A stretch of 64,000 bases of DNA from Capsicum annuum (Eukaryota > Streptophyta > Magnoliopsida > Solanales > Solanaceae). The notes under the pieces are model-generated. The model searched no databases, was not told the DNA's origin, and saw only the letters and a program-made list of their open reading frames with translations. This document shows positions 1-9,400 of this stretch, in pieces (within the stretch, counting starts at the first letter, position 1; each line of letters opens with the position of its first letter). The translations under genes were made by a program, and so were the position numbers. The DNA is taken from contig NC_061119.1 in assembly GCF_002878395.1 (NCBI RefSeq), forward strand, positions 12,110,237 through 12,174,236, written 5' to 3'.

Positions 1-514
1 TGAGTTTAAGCTATATACACCGTCAGTGTAAGGAATTTTTACACTGTCAAGTCATTTGTACCAATTATAGAAGGTAACATGTTTTATTTCAAGATAACTG
101 ATAACGTTCAACGGCCATTACAAACGTTCTGATGCTTCTAGGTTTGCTCATATGGAATAGTCCAAAAAGCTCACAGATTAACCATCAAAGATTTTCTATA
201 TACATGATCATATTCCATCATCATTTCTTGTTTCAAAGTACACATTTTTTCCTTCAAGTATGTAGGCACGACTCTACATCAAACACACCATACACTGGCC
301 ATTCATAATGCTAGTTATGATTCATCCATAATGACTATTGAGAATAACAAGCTTTGCTAAAAGCCTGGAAGTATTTTATGGACCTAACATAAGTCACATA
401 CCTCACTACATAAGATTGAAAGCCAAAACATATAAAAGATCTTTGAGGTTTCATATATTTCATATGCACTTGCCAGTTGCCCACACGTTCAGGATGAGCA
501 TTGGGAGTAGTTGA
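1..514. other. 3' flank of pseudokinase gene, no gene seen
   Basis: This stretch lies downstream of the stop codon of the minus-strand kinase-like gene and presumably holds its 3' UTR and flank. I see no coding similarity, repeat family or RNA gene in it. Confidence 0.5.
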
Positions 515-3500
515 TCAGGTCGAGTTCTGAACATCCTGACTTTCGGAATCATACTTCCCAGAAGCAATGTGAGTCAAAAACGCGACCACCTCTGCTATGG
601 CAGGACGATTGGTAGGTTGCTCGTGAACACACATTTGTGCGATTATAAGAGCTTGTTCCAAACCTTTTGCTGGATAATGTCCTTGAAGCATTGGATCTGC
701 CATTTCTGAGAACTTCTCATCTTTGATCAATGGATTTGCCTGGCAAACATCAATGTGTACATCAGAATATTACAAGTATCACAAAAAAAAACAAGTATGT
801 TAAAATGTTGTAGGGTGCATGTCTGATTTTCCAAAAGTAGTGTGTATTTGGAGGATCCGACACGGGTGTGACAACATTTTCGAAGAGTCCGAGCAACACA
901 TACATTCCCTCATCCTTCCCTTCTCCATTAAGAGAGTGGGGGACTTTACTTGAATGTAGTATCGACTAACTTCAACAAGAGAGTTTAGGAAAATTAGAAC
1001 AATCATTTCATTGGAACGACGAACGAAACTTTACGACAGCTTTTTCATCAACCTTCACTTGCATCACATACACAAGTGCTCTCTGAACCGTGCAATAAGG
1101 TCACCCATAACACGGCTCTCCCAATTGAGTTATCTTAGCCCCAGGCCATGCTATTCAATAATATTGGAAAATGGGCAGTGTAAGGTAATAACTAGTATGG
1201 AAAGCTGGTTGCCTTTGGATAACCTAGTGCCGGTAAACAAAGTGTATCGTTAAGCCAAGGGTCTTTCGCAAAAGCACCAAAGATAAAGAGGGTAAGGTAT
1301 CCTCCCCAGACTCCACTTGTGAGTTTACACTGGGTATGTCATTTTCGTTGTAGCTGATTTCATTGAAGCCAAAAGAGAATGAATATAAGAGCAAAAATAT
1401 CTTACCCATTCAACAAGATTGCACTCTTCTCCATCAGTTGAATTTTCTATCGCTCTCTTCCCAGTAAAGATCTCCAGAAGGACAACCCCAAAGCTGTAAA
1501 TATCCGACTTTAAACTCAACTCCCCGGTCCTGACATACTCAGGTGCAATATACCCAATCGTGCCCTCGAGTTTCATGGATACATGGGTTTTGCCTCCGAT
1601 AGACCCCAATTTTGCCAAGCTAAAGCCAGATAACTTGGCTTGATATCCCTCATCAAGCAAGATGTTTGAGCAGTTGATATTACGATGTATTACCGGTGGC
1701 TGTGATTTATCATGTAAATATTCCAACCCCTTTGCTGCTTCAAGAGAAATTTTCGTTCTAGTCTCCCAATCAAGCTGTTTCTTACCAGGTGAAACATCTG
1801 CAGAAATATCATAAATGTCTAAACAATATCTTCATCTGAAGTGATCAAATATAGGGAAAGAAGACGTATGAACCTGATGAAGATTACCATGAAGATAGTC
1901 TTTCAATGACCCTAGTGGCATGTATTTGTATACCAGAAGTCTATGATGATCACCATCAGCACAGTAGCCAATTAGATCTACAATATTAGGATGGTGTAAT
2001 AGACTTAACATGATCCCTTCAACAAGAAACTTCTTGTTGTCATTTGGCTCAACCTGCTTGATGGCAACAACCTGTAAATCAAGGGTTGAATTAAACTACA
2101 ATTCAACAACATAACCAGTGTGATCCCACAAGTAGGCTCTGGGGAGAATACGATGTACGCAGACCTTACTTCTACCTTTGTGAAGTAGAAAAACTATTTC
2201 CGACAAACAAAACATAAAACTACAGTTCAGTGGTTGAAGTAACAACTGAATTAACAAATGATAACTGTGAACTACATTATTAACTTCTTTCCATCTAATT
2301 GTTAAGGGGGAAAACATGATAAAAGTGCAGAATAAAAGCCAAATTTTTTAGCTACACTATGCTCAGCTGTGCTAACATCTACAGTTTTCCTATGCTGCTC
2401 AGACTTGTCAAACATATTGGCGGTGTGTGTCAGATCCTCCAAAAAATATTATCGTAAGATCTGACATGGGTGAGCAAATATTTTTGGAGGATACAAGCTA
2501 CATAATTTTTTTTGTTTGTGTTGGAAATTGTTTAAGTTACTGCACTAGTTTTTAGCAAAATAAGTTGTTTAGTTTTAGGACGAATTTAAATTTTGAATTT
2601 AAGTTAGACTGTTTGATTTGTTGAGACATTTTAGTGAGTTTAAAGTTTGAATGTTGCTGATTTTTCTACTATAAGGTGGCTATTTAAAGCCCCTTGATGC
2701 TCAATAAAATCATTGAATACTATTAAAAGCTATTGAATACTATTGAAAGTTATTCAATCCTTTGAGAGTCATTTTAACCCCCTTTTCGCTGCCCCATCTT
2801 CTTTTTTAAAAAAAACCAACAGTGGTATCAAGAGCTTCATTGATCTTACGTGATATGTAAATTCTTCCAAAGCGCTACTATATCAATTTTAACCCGTCAG
2901 GGTTACTTTTTTCAACCCGTGCTTATTTTCAAAGCGTAGGACTATTTTTCAACCAAAAAGATGTCAAGCAACAGTTTCTCATTGAATGCCCCAAAAATTT
3001 TCACCGGCGAAAACTATCAAATTTGGTCAGTGAATGAAATCATATCTTCAAGCCTAAGATCTGTGGGAAGTTGTAGCAGATGATACACCATTACAACCAC
3101 TGCCTGAAAATTCTACTATTGCTTAAATTAAATCTCATTCAGATGAAAAGCTCAAAAAATTCAAAGCCAAAACTGTGATTCAAAATTTAGTTGCGGATTC
3201 GATTTTTTCTAAAATCATTGCTTGTGAGACAGCAAATGAAGCTTGGGAAAAGCTAAAAAAAGAATCAAGGAAGTGATCGAGTTAGACAAATGCAAATTTT
3301 GAATTTGAAAAGGGATTTTGAATCTCTTAGAATGCAAGAGGATGAAACTATTTCTAAGTATTCTGAAAAGATTTCTTTGCTTGTCAGTAAAATCAGGTTA
3401 CTTGGCGAGGATTTCAAACAGAATAGTTGAAAAATTCTTGTGACAATTTCGGAGAGATTCGAGTCTAAAATCTCATCTCTGGAAGAGTCTAAAGATCTCT

Positions 3501-4848
3501 CTACTATCTCTGTTGAAGAACTAATAAGTGTTCTTCAAGCACAAGAGCAAAGAAGAGCCTTTAGACAAGATAATGTTACTGAGAGTGCCTTTTATGCACA
3601 AAACAAAAAGGAAAAGGTAATTATCCTCCTTGCAGACACTGCAGAAAGAAAACACAATTGGAGAATTTTTGTTGGTGGAGACCTGATGTAATCTGTGGAA
3701 ATTGCAAACAAGCAGGTCATGTTACAAAAGTGTGCAAGCTTAAAAACAATCCTCAAGCACAATTTGTGGAAGCAGAAATTAAGGAGGAGCGCCTTTTTTA
3801 AATCGCAGTAACTAAAGCAAGGAGAAGTGTTGGAAATTGCTTAAGTTACTGCACTAGTTTTTAGCAAAATAAGTTGTTTAGTTTTAGGATGAATTTGAAT
3901 TTTGAATTTAAGTTAGGTTGTTTGATTTGTTGAGACATTTTAGTGAGTTTAAATTTTGAATGTTGCTGATTTTTCTATTGTAAGGTGACTATTTAAAGCC
4001 CCTTTTCGCTGGCCCATCTTCTTTTTTTTTAAAAACCAACAGTTTGTTTGTATCCTCACAACCCCACTAGCAACACTAATGTTTTGAAGGGGAGCCTCGG
4101 AGTAACCAGTAAACCAGGAGTCTATCGGTTCAAGCCGTTCAAGCCTTGAAAACAGCCTCTGGCAGAATTGCAAGGTAAGGCTGCGTACAATACACCCTTA
4201 TGGTGAAGCCCTTCCCCGGACCCTGCACATAGCGGGAGCTTTAGTGCACTGGACGACCCTTTTTTTTTTTGGTATCCTCACAAGTCCTTAAGAAGCAAAC
4301 TGACTTTGGGATCGAGGCATAGTTGATTGATCAATTGCTATCTTCAAGAGGCCTAGGCATTTTCTTAAAGAACTATGCTTATATGGGTCTTGGCTCACTT
4401 CCACAAACGGTAATACAACTACGTCTCCGTTCCAAAAAAGTTGGGGTCAGCCAAAAAAAAAAAAGGAAAGTAAAACACAATTTCGAGCTAGAATCAATAG
4501 CTAAGACCCCCTAAATGACGGCCGCTTGATGATAAATGAGGTAAGGGTACAAAGACAGCTATGAGGTTTGCCAAGAATCAACCATCCTTAAAAGAGTGCA
4601 TAACAGCTCACCAAAGATGAACGGGACAAAGCGATCTGCCAAAGCTGTATTCTAGTTGATGACAAGTAAAAATATCACTACTTTGAACTAACCTGTTCAT
4701 CAAGCTGCCCTTTGTATACTCTCCCACTGCCACCACCTTTTCCAATAAAACAATCATCTCCAAAGTTTCTTGTTGCATTGGTTAATTCTTTCAATGTAAA
4801 ACTCTTTGTTGCAATGTTACTGGATCCTGCAATATCAACTGCCTCCAT
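515..4848 (-). CDS. PBL7-like RLCK-VII pseudokinase, four exons
   Basis: Spliced as 4848..4693, 2071..1888, 1797..1406 and 739..515, all with GT/AG borders and consistent phase, giving 318 aa. It is a paralogue of the intact kinase at 6440-13261: exon 4 has the same length (392 bp) and the same phase. Seen directly: the VAIK lysine is kept (about residue 57), but the glycine loop reads GKGGGSG with an extra residue, the catalytic loop reads HRNIN instead of YRDLK (Asn at about 153 replaces the catalytic Asp) and DFG reads GFS (about 171-173). The activation segment is also changed ([10 protein letters not shown]), while APE is kept. Phosphotransfer is therefore unlikely; a signalling-scaffold pseudokinase is inferred. 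The 5' end is uncertain. An in-frame ATG lies just upstream of a good acceptor (AG at 4827-4828), so the protein either starts there without an acylation motif or uses an unseen first exon. The first intron holds a retrotransposon and SINEs. Confidence 0.75.
804..905. mobile_element. Fold-back MITE-like repeat, copy A, one end missing
   Basis: This is one of five copies in the window of a short inverted repeat whose arms read roughly GTTGCTCGGACTCT and its complement, with an inner pair GGATCCTCCAAAA/TTTTGGAGGATCC. Copy A keeps the inner arms and the right end (GAGTCCGAGCAAC) but lacks the left end. It lies in the last intron of the pseudokinase gene. The family is common in Solanaceae genomes by my recollection; its superfamily is unknown to me. 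Confidence 0.6.
1233..1335 (+). mobile_element. TS-type SINE, degenerate
   Basis: It contains the TS SINE body in order (GGGTCTTTCG, TCCCCAGACTCCACTTGTG, ACACTGGGTATG), ending in a decayed TTG-rich tail. It lies in the intron between exons 3 and 4 of the pseudokinase gene, on the opposite strand. Confidence 0.65.
2100..2206 (-). mobile_element. TS-type SINE
   Basis: Read on the minus strand it shows the TS body (TTTCCG, GCGTACATCG, CCCAGAGCC) and a CAACAAC-type complement of the (TTG)n tail at its low-coordinate end. It sits in the intron just upstream of pseudokinase exon 2. Confidence 0.65.
2397..2500. mobile_element. Fold-back MITE-like repeat, copy B, right end decayed
   Basis: The left arm (GCTCAGACTTGTC) and the central pair (CAGATCCTCC, then GATCTGACATGGG) match the family at 7061-7170. 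The right arm stops at TTTGGAGGAT without the GAGTCCGAGCAAC end. Confidence 0.55.
2519..2821 (+). repeat. Left LTR of gag-only retrotransposon
   Basis: 303 bp, TG...CA ends. Compared with the right LTR it carries about 89 bp more in the middle, between two CCCCTT hexamers, followed by near-identical ends. Confidence 0.9.
2823..2835 (+). promoter_or_regulatory. Primer-binding site, initiator tRNA-Met type
   Basis: TGGTATCAAGAGC begins two bases after the LTR end. It matches the usual plant Copia primer site with one inserted A. Confidence 0.8.
2961..3801 (+). pseudogene. Retrotransposon gag, frameshifted
   Basis: The reading frame opens at ATG 2961 with a Copia gag start (FTGENYQIW), then breaks near 3035 by a small frameshift and meets stop codons in the continuing frame. 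Downstream the gag-like frame resumes, with helical K/E-rich sequence and a CX2CX4HX4C zinc knuckle ([14 protein letters not shown]) at about 3697-3738, ending in TAA at 3799-3801. Such gag proteins package element RNA in the cytoplasm. In this copy the frame is broken, so it is not expected to work. Confidence 0.8.
3828..4041 (+). repeat. Right LTR of gag-only retrotransposon, internally deleted
   Basis: 214 bp. It is nearly identical to the left LTR at both ends but lacks the middle block; the breakpoint falls at a CCCCTT hexamer that flanks the block in the left LTR. Confidence 0.9.
4090..4270 (+). mobile_element. Au-type SINE
   Basis: It has a tRNA-like head (GGAGCCTCGGAGTAACC), then CAGCCTCTGGCAGAATTGC, GGCTGCGTACAATACACCC and CTTCCCCGGACCCTGC. 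It ends GGGAGCTTTAGTGCACTGG plus a T run, the order known for the plant Au SINE. The 12-mer GTATCCTCACAA occurs before (4050-4061) and after it (4272-4283), which may be the target duplication with about 28 extra bases upstream of the SINE head. Confidence 0.8.
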
Positions 4849-5090
4849 AAGGTATAATAATGAATTCTTAGCCTTGTGTCACAAATGGGAAAATATGGTG
4901 ATTAACACACACCAACGTAATGGTTTTAACATGTACAAAGTAGTAGCAAGCCTAACAAAATGTCAACAAAATGATTAAGCATTCAGATTCTCATTGGTCC
5001 AATTGTAGGAACGAAAATCAATATGACAACTTCCTAAGAACTTTCTTAAATGAAAGTGACACTAATTTATTCCTTAGGAATAAGTCTTAA

Positions 5091-5359
5091 GGGTTCGTTT
5101 GGTACGCGGTATAATATGGGACATCTCATAGTTAAGTTTGACACTAAATTTATATCATGTTTGTTAATGGTATAAATTTATCCCCCGACTAATTTATACC
5201 ATCAATCAAACATGATGTAAATCTAATACCAAACTTAGTTTTGGGTATCCCATCTAATTCAATCCAATGTGAAATTAGTTTATACTACCTACCATATGAT
5301 ATAAATTAATTCAGAAATTATAATTTTTAGATATTTTAATCTAAGTACCAAACAAGTCC
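5091..5359. mobile_element. Tourist-like MITE (PIF/Harbinger type)
   Basis: 269 bp with terminal inverted repeats GGGTTCGTTTGGTAC and (complement of the right end) GGACTTGTTTGGTAC. It is flanked by TAA trinucleotides at 5088-5090 and 5360-5362. The 3-bp TAA duplication and the GTTTGGTA core fit Tourist elements. The interior is AT-rich with no ORF. Confidence 0.85.
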
Positions 5360-5362
5360 TAA

Positions 5363-6439
5363 AAGTGTTTCTCATAAATGTGACATGTACCTTCACTTTA
5401 CTTTTTGAACCATCTAACTGGTCTATAATTCTCTGAATTAGTCAAGTCACAAACAGTGGTGGGCCAGGCAGAGGCGGTGCCATTTATCAGAATTTTGAGT
5501 TTATGAGTTTTAAATTTACAAAACACTGTTAAGTTCTGAATAAATTGCTTAGATTTTAGTACCTTATAGGTAGTCGAATATCTTGTGAAATTAGTAGATA
5601 GCGAGCAAGGTAATTAACCTGAATAGTACAGTTGTAAAGTAAAAAGAAATAGAAGGAGAAGAAACAAAGCAAATATCATTACTTTGCCTTAAACTATTGT
5701 TAAACATACATGCAAAATTGGAAGGAAAAAAAAAGAGAAGAAGAAATTTATTGAAATAAATAGTACCATGTGAATTTGTGCTTGTTTTATACAGCACTTC
5801 AATTTTTTTAACTTTTTCTTTTTCTAATATGAGATTTGCCTAATGGTAAGGTATCATTAAACTTCTTCAAAAACTTGTCAACCTAAAAGTTTATCGGTCA
5901 TTTCGTTGACTTGCCTTTGTAATGAATGTCAGATACATATCCGACATTCATTAAAAACCTTAGATTTTAGTGCACCGCGCTGCCTTCTTTATACAAATCC
6001 TCTGCATTTATCCAACTCTACCCGGCAGGTTCATTTCAATACTGAATAATGTCTTTGATCGCAAAGATATAAATACAATGACTGAATTCAGAAATTTTAC
6101 ATCATAATTTGCCTTTCCACAATACAATAAGGTGTTGGCTGCTTGTACAACAAACAAACACCTTCCCAAGATATGCAGGGCTACCAAGAAATGAGCAAAA
6201 CCATAAACTGCACGGATCAACTACGTACTCAGATGATTATACGGGAAATGCAAAGCATGCTCGATATCAGGGAAGATAACCGTAGCTAGTCTGACTTTCG
6301 AGGTACAAAATTTTGGCGAAGGTCATGCCAATACAGTTCCGCAGGTACATTTGATTGTCGTTTGTACTGAACTAGCTGTTATCCAAGAGGTTACTCGTCT
6401 TGATATTATATACTTGTTTGTCCTTGCTTAGTTTTCCTA
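5363..6439. other. Intergenic region between the tandem kinase genes
   Basis: This separates the 3' end of the intact kinase gene from the 5' end of the pseudokinase gene. I searched the minus strand for an exon like the MGWFPCSG first exon of the paralogue and found none. No other gene or repeat is recognisable. Confidence 0.45.
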
Positions 6440-9400
6440 TCACCATCTAGCTTCATTGCTGCCACCTTTTTGTCGCTTATCACCATCATGTTTTGTTCTA
6501 GGTGGAGTAGCCGGTGTCCAGCGCGAGTTTTGAACTCCTTGAGTATCACTCATGTCAAATTTTTGTGCAGCAAGGTAAGACAAAGCTGTGACAACGTCCG
6601 CTATGACTGGGCGCATGTTAGGTTGCTCCTGAACGCACATTGCTGCAACTGCTAGAGCTTGATACAAGCCTCTTACCGGATATTGGCCTTGAAGCAATGG
6701 ATCAGCCATCTGTGAGAATTTTCTCCGATCTCTGAACAACGGTCTTGCCTGGTAAAGAGAGCATGATTATAATTTTTTAACTTCGTTCTATAAATTGATT
6801 TTCTAATAGGAAAAACAAAATATACCTCCTCCCCAACCCCAAGACAAAAAATAAATAAAATATGGCTAGTCCATCAACAACATACCCGGTGTAGTTCCGG
6901 AAAATGTGGTTTGGAGGGGGTAGAGCGTATGCAAACTTTACCCCTATCTCAGAGGTAGAAGGCTGTTTCCGATAGATCCTTGGCTCATGGAAAAAATATG
7001 GGTAGTCCAAATTCCATTTTTAAATGCTGGACAGTAAACTGAACCTTACTGCAAGCCAAGTTGCTCGGACTCTCCAAAAATGTTGCCTCACCCGTGCCAG
7101 ATCCTCCAAAAACACACTACTTTTGGAGGATCCGACATGCCTCCGGAGGTATTTTTTGGAGAGACTTGAGTCAAGTATTTCAAATGCATCTGCTTCTAAC
7201 TAGGCTACTAGTAAGTTTCAAACCAAGATCACATCACGCCAACTATGGACACCTTTAACTCAAATTCGTTCAGGATAGTTTAACATATATGCAGTTTCAT
7301 AATAGCACCAATTTGATGATTTTCCATTTAGTTAAATTAACACATAACTGCAGAGACAGCAAGATAAAGGTATATAATAAGCAAAATATTTTACCCATGC
7401 AACAAGATTGTGCTCTCCTCCAGTTTTTGAATTTTCAATTGCTTTCCTACCAGTGATGATCTCCAGTAGGACAACTCCAAAGCTGTAAACATCTGACTTC
7501 AACGTCAACTGACCAGTCATCGCATACTCTGGAGCACAGTACCCATAAGTACCCATAACTCTAGTAGATACATGAGTGTTATCTCCAACAGGCCCCAACT
7601 TAGCCAATCCAAAGTCAGATAGCTTCGGGTGATACCCCTCACCGAGCAAAATGTTGGAGCATTTTAAATCGCGGTATATTACAGGTGGGCTTGCTCTGTC
7701 ATGTAAATATTCCAAGCCCTTCGCTGCTCCAGCTGCAATTTTCATTCTCGTGTTCCAATCAAGCACATTCTTACCAGGAGAAAGATCTGCAAATACTTGA
7801 TTTAAATCTACATTTCATCCGGAAAATGAAAACAAAACGGAAGAGGTTACCGATAAAAGAGAAATTACCATGAAGATGGTCATCAAGTGATCCTAGTGGC
7901 ATATATTCATAAACAAGAAGTCTTTGATCTCCATCAGCACAATAACCGGTTAAACTTACCAGGTTAGGATGGTGTAACAGACTTAGCATCAGCACTTCAA
8001 CAAGAAATTCCCTGTTCCCTTGTAATCCATTACGATCAAGTTGCTTGATGGCAACAATCTATAGCAAATAAATGTGAAAAAGTGTCGAAGCATAGATCCA
8101 GCCCATATCTTAAATTTCCTAAGAAATATCATAAAGCACGGTACGCAAAGATAAAACTAAAATAATAGCAATAGTGATAACAATAAAAAAATTTATTACC
8201 ATAATTATTACTCCTTATAATATATTTCTTTTATAACCGAGAAAACCACAAGGGCCAGTGGTGCACGGTCTGAAACTCGATGAACAATACCAGTTGTTGT
8301 CTATGGCAGGGTTCGAACTTGTGACATGCAACTATATCCAACACATCACAAGTTGCATCCCCATCAATACGTCATCGTCATTATCGTTACTATAAAATTT
8401 TTTTGATAACCGTGGTGTCGGGGTCAGCTTGCAGGCACCTCGACTAATTCCACGGGATACCTCCCACCGGGTATCGGGTATCGGGTATCGGGTATCGGGT
8501 ATCGGGTATCGGGTATCGGGTATAATAAACAAAAAGGAAGAGATAAACGGCCAAGGTCAATTTGGTCCTTCCATAAAGAAGAGGGTAGACTTGGCACTAC
8601 CAAAGCAAGAACAAAGGAAAATAGTGAAAAGACACTAGTCTCTCTCATGAACACAATGTGAGAAAATACTGAGTTCAACCAAAATCTGGTGGATTGGGAG
8701 CACGACCAGACAGGAGACGAACAAACGGAACTTCATTCAATTACAGAAAAAAAAAGTGACATAAAAAGACCTGATTGGAATCAATCCGCCCTTTGTATAC
8801 TCTTCCAAATCCTCCCTCTCCAAGAAGACAATCACCTCGAAAGTTTCTTGTCGCAGCTGCTAATTCACGAAATGTAAAAATCTTGGCTGCAATCTGACCG
8901 GACTCCCCATCCTTAACAAACTCCTTTGAGCCTAACTGATTCTTTCCCTTCATCTTTCCTGGACATGAAACCAAAACGGAAATTATAAAAGGAAAGAAAA
9001 ACATGGAACTGAAACCAAACAATTTGGGTTCAAAAAACATCAAATATAGCCAAATGAAATGAGAGATCAAGAAGCTGGCAAAAGGATCTAGATCACTTTT
9101 CAATTAGTTGATAGTGGGAAATGCGTGATACAGAACTTGCTACAACCACTTAATGTACTGGAAAATTGTGCAGTTTCAATAACTGTGTGTTTTCTACAAA
9201 TTTTGTAAGATGACATTCATGCAAGATACACTAAGAAATAAGAACAACATGCTGGATTAGCTAACTCAGTAAACATCGCCAAGAATTCATTTCTACTATG
9301 CAACACTCATTATTTCCTACCAACCAGGTCCATTTAGAAATGAAAACCTTCTAGAGTCACCTGATGGAACATTGAAAAAGAAAACGAGAATTTAAAATTT

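Larger units (their letters stand above)
2519..4041 (+). mobile_element. Gag-only Copia-type LTR retrotransposon (TR-GAG-like)
   Basis: A complete small element with LTRs at 2519-2821 and 3828-4041, both starting TGTTGGAAATTG and ending AAACCAACA. It has perfect 5-bp target duplications GTTTG (2514-2518 and 4042-4046). A primer-binding site lies directly after the left LTR (TGGTATCAAGAGC, one extra A against the initiator-Met consensus), and a purine tract AAAGCAAGGAGAAG abuts the right LTR. The interior encodes only a Copia-type gag with a zinc knuckle. No protease, integrase, RT or RNase H is present in the 1-kb interior. It is therefore non-autonomous and would have needed enzymes supplied in trans. 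It lies in the first intron of the pseudokinase gene, antisense to it. Confidence 0.9.

Noticed and set aside
8332..8678. ORFs with repeated PIPDTRY-type peptides
   Set aside because: They are translations of the heptamer microsatellite inside an intron; all frames give similar repeats.
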